In this document: one piece after another, positions 1 to 8,054 of the stretch | Position numbering within the stretch: the first letter of the stretch is position 1 | Layout: the number at the start of each line of letters is the position of its first letter | Source: Opitutia bacterium | GTDB taxonomy: Bacteria; Verrucomicrobiota; Verrucomicrobiia; Opitutales; Opitutaceae | Assembly (NCBI GenBank): GCA_947453695.1 | Contig: CANGHW010000008.1 | Coordinates: forward strand, 1-64,000 | Direction of reading: 5' to 3' | DNA length: 64,000 nucleotides | Translations under genes and position numbers: made by a program | The notes under the pieces: model-generated | What the model was told of the DNA's origin: nothing | The model's input: the letters and a program-made list of their open reading frames with translations, nothing else | Databases searched by the model: none

Positions 1-377
1 AAATCGATCGTCCACGCCGTGAGCGGCACGGTGACGGTCGTCAGGGACCCGAAGGCGAACGCGGAGGTGCTGACCGAGACGAGACGGGTGCGGAGCTGCA
101 GGTCTTCAAACTGCACGAACAGGGTGGAGGCGGTGTTGCCGGTGTCGCGCCGGGCGGTGATGACGAGGAAGTTTATCGCGCTCGCATCGAGGGAGAGACC
201 GGTGACGCCCCAGCCGTTTTCATCGCGGGCGGTGCCCCCGACGGTGATGGAGGTGGGGTTGTGGGTGACGTTGCCGACCCAACTCGTGCCGGCACGCTCG
301 GAGCCTCCGCCGGTGAAGTCGGCGCTAAAGGTCGACAGGATGAGCGACGTCGCGCCGATGGGGGCGACGGACGGCAC
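1..377 (-). CDS. Start of an exported or surface protein, truncated by the window edge
   Basis: I recognised this by translating the minus strand, where the frame runs open to the left edge. It gives a Thr/Ser/Gly-rich, beta-strand-like sequence (ending FGSLTTVTVPLTAWTID at the edge) typical of extracellular domains. The GTG at 377 is only the first usable start. Coding-like residues continue upstream in the same frame (TAAANLALPADAPLSS, roughly 428-381), but no ATG, GTG or TTG precedes them before the stop near 535. A hydrophobic stretch (LAARLIALPLA) lies in another frame just upstream, so a frameshift in the signal peptide or a non-standard start is possible. It follows the HIT gene in the same direction. 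The family is not recognised. Confidence 0.5.
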   Translation of the reverse strand, partial: MPSVAPIGATSLILSTFSADFTGGGSERAGTSWVGNVTHNPTSITVGGTARDENGWGVTGLSLDASAINFLVITARRDTGNTASTLFVQFEDLQLRTRLVSVSTSAFAFGSLTTVTVPLTAWTID

Positions 378-447
378 CGGAGAGGAGAGAGGTGCGTCGG
401 CGGGGAGGGCGAGGTTGGCGGCGGCGGTCGCGCGAGTGGCAGGGCGA

Positions 448-789
448 TCAGCCGGGCGGCCAGGCGAGTGGGCGCTTCGCCAGCAGGTGAACGTGGAGAT
501 GGGGGACGGATTCGCCGCCGTAGGGGCCGTTGTTCACCACGAGGCGGAAGCCCTCGGTGAGTTGGAGTTTCTGCGCGAGCGCGCCGGCCGTGAGCAGCAA
601 GTGTCCCAGCGTGGCTTGATCGGCGAGTGTGGCTTCGCCGACGCGGGGGATAAGTTTCTTGGGGATGATGAGCAGGTGCACCGGTGCCTGCGGCTGAATG
701 TCATGGAGGACGATGCAGAGGTCGTCCTCGTGCTCGATCTTCGCGGGGATCTCGCGGTCGATGATGCGTTGGAAGATGGTTTTAGGCAT
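448..789 (-). CDS. HIT (histidine triad) family nucleotide-binding protein
   Basis: This is a 113-residue protein with the complete HIT fold. It has an N-terminal FQRIIDREIPAKI segment, then HLLIIPKKLI, and near the end the histidine triad HLHVHLLA followed by the family's usual WPPG terminus. HIT proteins of this length (HinT type) are cytoplasmic hydrolases of nucleoside phosphoramidates or AMP-lysine conjugates. The family assignment is secure; the substrate is not. It is the fourth gene of a minus-strand run behind pabA/trpG, nrdR and a hypothetical gene. The 104-bp gap upstream of its ATG contains a long inverted repeat. No clear Shine-Dalgarno sequence precedes the start. Confidence 0.95.
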   Translation of the reverse strand: MPKTIFQRIIDREIPAKIEHEDDLCIVLHDIQPQAPVHLLIIPKKLIPRVGEATLADQATLGHLLLTAGALAQKLQLTEGFRLVVNNGPYGGESVPHLHVHLLAKRPLAWPPG

Positions 790-817
790 GGCGTGGAAAT
801 ATTTAATGGGGAAAGCC

Positions 818-884
818 GGAAATCAGGAACGGATCGCAGAATTTTTAATGAAGGAGATCGGTTCCGGTTTGTTTCCTGATTTCC
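818..884. repeat. Inverted repeat between the hypothetical gene and the HIT gene
   Basis: GGAAATCAGGAA at 818-829 is matched perfectly by its reverse complement at 873-884. A second, imperfect inner pair (GGAACGGATC and GATCGGTTCC) lies inside. The element occupies most of the gap between two co-directional minus-strand genes. It could be a weak terminator, an mRNA-processing hairpin or an operator; the sequence does not decide. Confidence 0.6.
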
Positions 885-893
885 ACATCAGAA

Positions 894-1400
894 TCAGAGA
901 AACAGCAGCTGCAGGTTCGACCCGCGCACGGTGCGGGCCGCGGTAAGGGCGCGGATGAAGGCGAGGGCTTCCTCGTAGTCGCGCTGGCGGCGAGGGGTGG
1001 CGCGCCGGGTGGGGGGAATAAGCGCGGGGCGGAGATTGGTGACGAGGAGCGTGGACTCGCGGAACGGAGCGAGTTGCTTCAGGCCGGCCATGATCTCGGC
1101 GCGCGTGAAGAGGGGCGTGGCGGAAGCGAGAGTAAGCGAGGCGTCCCAGTGGTAAAAGCCGTGGCGCGGGAGGTGGGTGAAGAGCTTCGCGAGGAGATCG
1201 GCAGCGGCGGCGTTGAAGGCGGCGTCGTAGGTGGCGGCGAGGGCGGGCTGAGCGGCGATCTGGGCTTCAAGTTCGGCGAGGCTGAACGTGATCGCACCCT
1301 TGATCTGATTCGCCAGGTAGAGGTCGTGGCCGGTGACGTGTGCGAACAGGGCATCGATAAAGTGGAGCCGGCGCAGGTCGTCGCGGGAAGGGGCTGCCAT
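894..1400 (-). CDS. Hypothetical protein
   Basis: This is a 168-residue protein beginning MAAPSRDDLRRLHF. The frame can be read further upstream to 1517, but that extension overlaps nrdR out of frame and is Arg-rich, so the ATG at 1400 is preferred. The sequence is Ala/Leu-rich and looks alpha-helical and soluble, with no signal peptide, membrane segment or recognisable catalytic motif. It sits between nrdR (53 bp upstream) and the HIT gene in a minus-strand run, so it is probably co-transcribed. I do not recognise the family. Confidence 0.75.
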   Translation of the reverse strand: MAAPSRDDLRRLHFIDALFAHVTGHDLYLANQIKGAITFSLAELEAQIAAQPALAATYDAAFNAAAADLLAKLFTHLPRHGFYHWDASLTLASATPLFTRAEIMAGLKQLAPFRESTLLVTNLRPALIPPTRRATPRRQRDYEEALAFIRALTAARTVRGSNLQLLFL

Positions 1401-1452
1401 GGTGAGTTCGCCGAACGAGGGGAGACCGAGGCCGGCCGAGCGCGCAGCTCGG

Positions 1453-1935
1453 TCAGGGCGAATCGGGCGAAACGTTTTTGGGCGCTTTCTTCTCCAGCGA
1501 GCTGACTTCATCGACAAACTCGGCGACGTCGCGGAATTGTTTGTAGATGCTGGCGAAGCGGACGTAGGCGACCTGGTCGACCCGGCGGAGGCGTTGCATC
1601 ACGCCCTCGCCGATCGCGGAGGAAGGGATCTGGCTTTCGAACTGGGCCTCGAGGGCGTCGATCGTATCTTCGACCAGCATGGTGATCTGCTCGAGATCGA
1701 CCGGGCGCTTGTGACATGCGGCGCGGACGGCGCGGGAAAGCTTTTCGCGGTCAAACTCCTCGCGGCGGCCGTCGCGTTTGATGACGACCATACCCTCGCG
1801 CAGGACGATCTCAGTCGTGCTATAGCGATGGCCGCATTCCAAGCATTCGCGGCGGCGGCGAATGGTCGACCCCTCCTTGCTGATGCGGGAGTCGATCACT
1901 TTGTCCTCGATGGACGTGCATTTGGGGCAGCGCAT
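1453..1935 (-). CDS. nrdR: Transcriptional repressor NrdR
   Basis: The 160-residue protein has the standard NrdR length and layout. An N-terminal zinc ribbon has CPKC at residues 3-6 and CLEC about 25 residues later (RRRRECLECGHRY). An ATP-cone domain follows, starting near VVIKRDGRREEFDREKL. NrdR senses ATP/dATP through the cone and represses ribonucleotide reductase genes by binding NrdR boxes; no such box or nrd gene was identified in the window. It lies 10 bp downstream of the amidotransferase gene, implying co-transcription. Confidence 0.97.
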   Translation of the reverse strand: MRCPKCTSIEDKVIDSRISKEGSTIRRRRECLECGHRYSTTEIVLREGMVVIKRDGRREEFDREKLSRAVRAACHKRPVDLEQITMLVEDTIDALEAQFESQIPSSAIGEGVMQRLRRVDQVAYVRFASIYKQFRDVAEFVDEVSSLEKKAPKNVSPDSP

Positions 1936-1945
1936 GTCGGCTAGA

Positions 1946-2512
1946 CTAGTTCAGCGAGAGAAAGTTCTGCAGAATCCGCATGCCGCCCTCGGTGGCGATG
2001 GACTCGGGGTGAAACTGCACGCCCCAGACCGGCAGCGTGCGGTGGCGGAGGCCCATGACCTCGCCCTCGGCCGTCTCGGCGGTGATTTCGAGGTCTTGCG
2101 GGAAAGTGGCGCGCTCGACGAGAAGCGAGTGGTAGCGCGTGGCGGCGAACCCTTGGGGCATGCCTTTGAACACGTCGGTGTCCTTGTGCAGAATCGGAGA
2201 GGTCTTGCCGTGCATGAGACGGCCGGCGCGGACGACGTTGCCGCCGTAGTAATGGCCGATGGACTGGTGGCCGAGGCAGACGCCGAGGATGGGTTTCTTA
2301 CCCTCAAAGGCCTTGATGATGTCGAGGGTGACGCCGGCTTCGCGGGGCGAGCAGGGGCCGGGCGAGAGGAGGACGCGCTCAGGGTTGAGTGCGAGAGCCT
2401 CGGCCGGCGTGATCTCGTTGTTGCGGAAGACGCGCTGGTTCACGCCCAACTGGCCAAAGTATTGGACGAGGTTGAAGGTGAAGGAGTCGTAGTTGTCGAT
2501 GACGAGGAGCAC
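1946..2512 (-). CDS. pabA/trpG: Anthranilate / aminodeoxychorismate synthase glutamine amidotransferase subunit
   Basis: This is a 188-residue class I glutamine amidotransferase. It begins with the hallmark [11 protein letters not shown], has the [12 protein letters not shown] loop, the nucleophile cysteine in [10 protein letters not shown], and the His/Glu pair in [10 protein letters not shown]. It supplies ammonia to a chorismate-using synthase for tryptophan or folate. The partner subunit is not in the window, so PabA cannot be separated from TrpG here, and many bacteria use one protein for both. The start codon is GTG. The gene is first in a minus-strand run and diverges from tgt across 75 bp. 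Confidence 0.95.
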   Translation of the reverse strand: MLLVIDNYDSFTFNLVQYFGQLGVNQRVFRNNEITPAEALALNPERVLLSPGPCSPREAGVTLDIIKAFEGKKPILGVCLGHQSIGHYYGGNVVRAGRLMHGKTSPILHKDTDVFKGMPQGFAATRYHSLLVERATFPQDLEITAETAEGEVMGLRHRTLPVWGVQFHPESIATEGGMRILQNFLSLN

Positions 2513-2587
2513 GGTGAGCGGGTCGAGCGGATACTACCTCGCGGATTGACCGCCGGGTCAAGCGTGGGGCAGGGTGGCGGGCTTCCG

Positions 2588-3742
2588 ATGCCCGAACACT
2601 TCCAGCTCCTGAAGACCGATACAGCTACGGCGGCCCGACGCGCGCGCCTCCGCACGCGTCACGGCACGATCGAGACGCCCATCTTTATGCCCGTGGGCAC
2701 GCAGGGGACGGTAAAGTCGCTCACGCCCGTGCACCTCAAGGAAATCGGCTCCCAAATCATCCTCGGGAACACCTACCATCTGAACCTGCGGCCGGGGAGT
2801 GAACTCGTGCGCGACCTGGGCGGACTCCATAAATTCATGGGTTGGGACGGTCCGATCCTCACGGACAGCGGCGGGTTTCAGGTGTTTTCGTTGGCGAAGC
2901 TGCGCGACATCCGCGACGACGGTGTGGCGTTTCAATCGCACCTCGACGGAAAAAAGCTCTTTCTCGGACCGAAAGAGGTCATGGGCATCCAGCAGAATCT
3001 CGGCAGCGATATCGCGATGGTGATCGACGAGTGCCCGCCGTGGCCCTGCGAGCGCGACGATTGCGCGAAGGCGGTCGCACGCAGTTTCAAGTGGGCCGGG
3101 CAGTGCAAGCAGATCGCCACGGACAGTGGGTTTCTCGCCAACGGGCACCATGTGTTTGCCATCGTGCAGGGCTCGACGTTCGACGACTTGCGGCGCGAGG
3201 CGGCGGAGTCGCTCGCGGCGTTGGATTTCCCGGGGTATGCGGTCGGCGGCGTGAGCGTCGGCGAGCCGGAGCCGGAGATGTTAAAGCAGGTGGCGGCGAC
3301 GACGCCGTTTATGCCGGCGGACAAGCCGCGTTACACGATGGGCCTCGGCACGCCGCCGCAGCTCTTGAAGATGGTCGCGCTGGGCGTCGATATGTTCGAC
3401 TGCGTGTTGCCGAGCCGCGTGGCGCGCAACGGTCTCGTATTCACGCCCGATGGTCCGATGAATTTGCGCAACGAAAAATACCGCACGGATCCGAAGCCGA
3501 TCGTGGAGAGTGGCGAGGGATCGACGAATTACGCGGCGCGTTTCTCGCGGGCCTACCTGCGCCATCTCACGGTTGCGGGAGAAATCCTGAGCTGCACGCT
3601 CTGCACGTTGCACAATCTGAGTTTCTACCTCGATCTGATGGCCTCGGCCCGGGCGCATATCGAGGCGGGTGACTATGGCACGTGGCATCGATCCTGGATC
3701 GAGCGCTACGAGACCGGCGCGGCCGCTCGCCTGGCAAACTAA
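2588..3742 (+). CDS. tgt: tRNA-guanine transglycosylase homologue lacking the zinc-binding cysteines
   Basis: This is a 384-residue Tgt-family protein. The start is the ATG of MPEHFQLLKTD; the open frame upstream is antisense to pabA/trpG. Active-site features are intact: LTDSGGFQVF, IDECPPWP, VGGVSVGEPEPEM and the nucleophile region DCVLPSRVARNG, consistent with preQ1 exchange at G34 of tRNAs. The structural zinc site is not: where Tgt proteins carry C-x-C-x2-C before SRAYL, this protein has Gly311, Thr313 and Ala316. The fourth ligand, His342 in TLHN, remains at the usual 26-residue spacing. Two other cysteines (336, 339) lie nearby. Function in queuosine synthesis is therefore probable but not assured. 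Confidence 0.92.
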   Translation: MPEHFQLLKTDTATAARRARLRTRHGTIETPIFMPVGTQGTVKSLTPVHLKEIGSQIILGNTYHLNLRPGSELVRDLGGLHKFMGWDGPILTDSGGFQVFSLAKLRDIRDDGVAFQSHLDGKKLFLGPKEVMGIQQNLGSDIAMVIDECPPWPCERDDCAKAVARSFKWAGQCKQIATDSGFLANGHHVFAIVQGSTFDDLRREAAESLAALDFPGYAVGGVSVGEPEPEMLKQVAATTPFMPADKPRYTMGLGTPPQLLKMVALGVDMFDCVLPSRVARNGLVFTPDGPMNLRNEKYRTDPKPIVESGEGSTNYAARFSRAYLRHLTVAGEILSCTLCTLHNLSFYLDLMASARAHIEAGDYGTWHRSWIERYETGAAARLAN

Positions 3743-3837
3743 GTCGGGCGGCTTCCCTCGAAGCGCCGGGAAATTATCCTATATTTGATTCAGTTCGTCC
3801 CGGGGAATTCACTGGCTCCTTCGGTAGAATCCGGGGG

Positions 3838-4776
3838 ATGAATGTTTCCGGCTCCACCACCGAAGTTTTAAATTGGGTCCACGATCGCCTCACGGCGGAT
3901 CCCGCGCATTCGCAAGAAGCGCTGACGACATTAAGCGGTGCGCTTTGCGCCGCACACCATCGGCAAAATGCAGTCGAATGGGCCGTGACCATTGAGCGGT
4001 GCCGGCGTCACCGTGTGTGCGGCGTGATTCATCAGGATCCGCTGACGAAGCGCACCTACAGTCAGCCGCGGGGATATGCGGGCGACGCGGAGCTGCTCGA
4101 TATCATCTACCGGCGCGATTGGCGCGGGGTGGCCGAACCGCCGACGCCGGTAGGGCAGGCGATCTTTGATTTCACGATTGGCTGCCGCGCGCCGTCCGCG
4201 GTGCGCACGCGGCGCGAATTACTGGCGACGATGATCGACGAGGCATGCGGCCGGACGGAGTCGCCACACATTCTTTCGGTGGCCTGCGGACACCTGCGCG
4301 AGCTCGCCTTGTCGCGGGAATTTCGCGCGGGAAAAATCGGGCGGTTCGTCGGGCTTGATCAGGACGCACTCAGTCTCGCGGAAGTCGGGCGCAGTTTGCC
4401 GGGTGCTTCGGTTGAGACGGTGCCGGGGTCAATCAAGCTCCTCTTCGGCAGCTCACTCGCCAAGGAAAAGTTCGACTTCATCTACACCGCTGGACTCTAC
4501 GACTACCTCGACGAAAGTTTCGCGCAGCGACTGACGAAGCGGATGTTTGAAATGCTGCGCCCCGGTGGGCGACTGCTGGTGGCTAACTTCCGGCCCGGCG
4601 TGGAGGATGTGGGCTACATGGAGGCTTTCATGAACTGGAAGCTCATCTACCGCGATACCGCAGCGATGGAACGGGTGGCTGCGAGCGTGCCGACGAATGC
4701 ATTGTCGGCCCAACGGGTCTTCGATGATGCCACGAAGACGCTCGTATTTCTCGAACTCGACCGCAAGAGCGCATGA
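3838..4776 (+). CDS. Class I SAM-dependent methyltransferase, GYxGD (EF / 3-OH-PAME synthase-like) type
   Basis: This is a 312-residue protein starting at MNVSGSTTEV; an upstream extension would overlap tgt and is rejected. A central PRGYAGDAELLDIIYR segment precedes a Rossmann methyltransferase core (HILSVACGHLREL, then FVGLDQDALSL, and FDFIYTAGLYDYL with the late motif MLRPGGRLLVAN). From memory, proteins combining this GYxGD..IY element with such a core are often annotated as extracellular-factor (3-hydroxypalmitic acid methyl ester) biosynthesis proteins, as in the Ralstonia PhcB group. Its stop overlaps the start of a fatty-acid desaturase (ATGA), so a lipid substrate is plausible. The exact reaction is unproven. 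Confidence 0.8.
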   Translation: MNVSGSTTEVLNWVHDRLTADPAHSQEALTTLSGALCAAHHRQNAVEWAVTIERCRRHRVCGVIHQDPLTKRTYSQPRGYAGDAELLDIIYRRDWRGVAEPPTPVGQAIFDFTIGCRAPSAVRTRRELLATMIDEACGRTESPHILSVACGHLRELALSREFRAGKIGRFVGLDQDALSLAEVGRSLPGASVETVPGSIKLLFGSSLAKEKFDFIYTAGLYDYLDESFAQRLTKRMFEMLRPGGRLLVANFRPGVEDVGYMEAFMNWKLIYRDTAAMERVAASVPTNALSAQRVFDDATKTLVFLELDRKSA

Positions 4777-5711
4777 AAGACGCGATAGTCGACTCCAGGG
4801 CGGAACAGATCGAGCGCTGGGTCACGCTCGCGACGGTTTTTGTCCCGTTGCTTGCGACGGGACTCGCCATTGGCCTGGCGTGGCAGCGCTGGGTGGATTG
4901 GCGCGACTTGGCGGTGGCGGGTGCGATGTATGTAGTATCAGTGATCGGGGTCACCTTGGGCTATCACCGCCTCTTTACGCACAAAGGGTATAAGTGTGGC
5001 GCGGCTGTCCGGGCGGTGCTGGGGGTGGCGGGTAGCATGGCCTCGCAGGGACCGCTCTTCTTCTGGGTAGCCTGCCATCGGCGGCACCACCAGCACAGTG
5101 ACGCCATGGGCGATCCGCACTCGCCGCATACGCATGGCGAGGGGGCACGCGGTATCTTGCTCGGATGGTGGCATGCGCACGTGGGTTGGATGCTGACCCA
5201 CAAGCCGGAGAACTATTTCCGTTTGGTGAACGACCTGGTGCGCGATCGAGTCGCGATGACGGTGCACCGCCTTTATTTCGTCTGGGGTCTGGCGGGGCTG
5301 GTGCTGCCGGGAGTGATCTCGATCGCGATCGCCGGGGAGGTGGGAGCGTTTTGGCCCGGTGTGCTGTGGGGTGGCTTCGTGCGACTGTTCGTTGTGCATC
5401 ATGTCACGTGGAGTGTGAATTCGGTGTGTCACGTCCTAGGCTCCCGGCCTTTCGCCACCGAAGACGATAGCCGCAACAATGCGCTCGTCGCGATCCTCTC
5501 GCTGGGAGAAGGCTGGCATAACAACCATCACGCCTTCCCGTCGTCGGCCCGGCACGGTCTCCATTGGTGGCAGATCGATCCCTCCTATCTGGCCTTGCTG
5601 GGCTTAAAGGCCCTGCGGCTCGTGTGGGACATCCGGACGCCGAGCTCGCGCGAACTGATTGCATCCGCCCAGCGGGAGACGGCTCCGGCAATGCCCACGG
5701 CGTTTCAGTGA
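4773..5711 (+). CDS. Fatty-acid (acyl-CoA delta-9 type) desaturase
   Basis: This is a 312-residue membrane di-iron desaturase. The three histidine boxes are present: HRLFTH (65-70), HRRHHQH (102-108) and HNNHH (249-253). Hydrophobic segments near residues 19-37, 45-62, 160-185 and 190-210 fit an inner-membrane enzyme. Family members introduce a cis double bond into acyl-CoA or lipid-bound acyl chains. The start codon overlaps the stop of the methyltransferase by four bases (ATGA), indicating translational coupling and probably a shared pathway. It could simply adjust membrane fluidity, but the coupling suggests a modified fatty acid or ester. Confidence 0.93.
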   Translation: MKDAIVDSRAEQIERWVTLATVFVPLLATGLAIGLAWQRWVDWRDLAVAGAMYVVSVIGVTLGYHRLFTHKGYKCGAAVRAVLGVAGSMASQGPLFFWVACHRRHHQHSDAMGDPHSPHTHGEGARGILLGWWHAHVGWMLTHKPENYFRLVNDLVRDRVAMTVHRLYFVWGLAGLVLPGVISIAIAGEVGAFWPGVLWGGFVRLFVVHHVTWSVNSVCHVLGSRPFATEDDSRNNALVAILSLGEGWHNNHHAFPSSARHGLHWWQIDPSYLALLGLKALRLVWDIRTPSSRELIASAQRETAPAMPTAFQ

Positions 5712-5792
5712 AACGGCGGGGGTGTAGCAGGAGGCGTTTCCTGCGCTCGCCAAGTCGCGGGGTTTTCCCCTCAATGCGCGGCTCCCATCACC

Positions 5793-6722
<930 letters not shown>

Positions 6723-6819
6723 AGCCAGCTGCCCGCCCCGGCTCCGTTCACTGATTGGCGACCATGCGCCGTGGCGCCGTCCCGGTGGCATGTAAGCTGC
6801 ATTTTTTAGCGACCTCATC

Positions 6820-7872
6820 ATGCCTACTCGTTCCCCGCTCCGTCTAGTCACCCTGCTTTGTTCGCTGCTACTCGCGCCCGCTCTCATGCGCGCGGCCGAG
6901 CTGATTCGGCCAAAAGTCATCGTCGTCGCGACGTTTGAAGTAGGCGCCGACACCGGCGACAAACCAGGCGAGTTTCAATTTTGGGCCGAGCGCGAGAAGC
7001 TCACGAAGACCATCACCGTGCCCGGTCTCGACCACCCGGTGTGCTACAACGATCAAGGTGTTTATGGCGTCGTCTCGGGCACGACCGTGCGCGCGGGGTT
7101 GCAAATGATGGCGCTGTGCCTCGATCCGCGCTTCGACCTCACACGCAGTTACTGGCTCATCAACGGCATCGCGGGGGTAAACCCACACGTCGCTTCCGAG
7201 GGCAGCGCGGCCTGGGCCCGCTACGTGATCGACGGTGACATCGCCTACGAGATCGACTCGCGCGAGACGCCCGCCGACTGGCCCTACGGTATTATGGCCC
7301 TCGGGAACAAGAACCCGAAACAGAAGCCCGTGATCCCAGACTGGGCGCCGAAGCCGATGATGTGGACCCTCAACCCCGCGCTGGTGCAATGGGCCTTTGG
7401 CCTCACTAAGAATGTTGCCTTGCTCGATTCGCCGGAAGCCAAGGCGCACCGCGCACTCTACAAAGATATGCCGGCTGCGGCGCAGGCTCCCAGCGTCATG
7501 CTGGGCGACAGTTTCGCCTCCTGCCGTTACTGGCATGGGGCCGTGATGCAAAAATGGGCCGACGACTGGACTGCGCTCTACACCCAAGGCAAGGGCAGCG
7601 CCGCAATGACCAACATGGAAGACCACGGCCTCGCCAACGCCCTCACGCGCCTCGCCGCGATGGGTCGCGTGGATTTCCAGCGTGTGCTCGCGCTGCGCAC
7701 CGGCAGCAATTTCTCGATGCCTCCGACCGGCCAAAGCGCCGCCACCAGCATGGTCGAAGAGTATCAAGGCATGCTCCCGGCCCTCGAATCTGCCTACCGC
7801 GTCGGTTCGCCGGTCGTGCATGCGTTGGTCAAGGACTGGAGCCGCTACGAGTCGAAACCGCCGGCGCCGTGA
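6820..7872 (+). CDS. Secreted purine nucleoside permease (NUP) family protein
   Basis: This is a 350-residue protein with a clear signal peptide (LVTLLCSLLLAPALMRAAE). The mature sequence begins LIRPKVIVVATFEVGAD and carries the family signature YWLINGIAGVNP. The family takes its name from a Candida protein associated with purine nucleoside transport. This protein has no transmembrane segments after its signal peptide, and the fold resembles nucleoside phosphorylases. A periplasmic or secreted soluble nucleoside-binding or -cleaving role is therefore more likely than permeation; that is inference. It is a single gene with about 97 bp upstream and 182 bp downstream. No terminator was recognised. 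Confidence 0.85.
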   Translation: MPTRSPLRLVTLLCSLLLAPALMRAAELIRPKVIVVATFEVGADTGDKPGEFQFWAEREKLTKTITVPGLDHPVCYNDQGVYGVVSGTTVRAGLQMMALCLDPRFDLTRSYWLINGIAGVNPHVASEGSAAWARYVIDGDIAYEIDSRETPADWPYGIMALGNKNPKQKPVIPDWAPKPMMWTLNPALVQWAFGLTKNVALLDSPEAKAHRALYKDMPAAAQAPSVMLGDSFASCRYWHGAVMQKWADDWTALYTQGKGSAAMTNMEDHGLANALTRLAAMGRVDFQRVLALRTGSNFSMPPTGQSAATSMVEEYQGMLPALESAYRVGSPVVHALVKDWSRYESKPPAP

Positions 7873-8054
7873 CGGCGGGGGCGGCCGGCGTGCCATGGCG
7901 GCCCAGATTTCTGCGGATGAAAGTGCCACTCTGACCTTACGTCGGCGGCCTACCCCCGCTTTGACGGTGTAGCTCGCCCGCCTTTCTTCCCTCGAAAGGG
8001 GGCCGATTTCTTCATTTGCCAAGCCCATGGCCCGGCCTACGCTCCCGCCCCTTC

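Noticed and set aside
911-930. GGTTCGACCC, resembling a tRNA T-arm
   Set aside because: It is the 3' end of the hypothetical gene at 894-1400 and no cloverleaf can be drawn around it.
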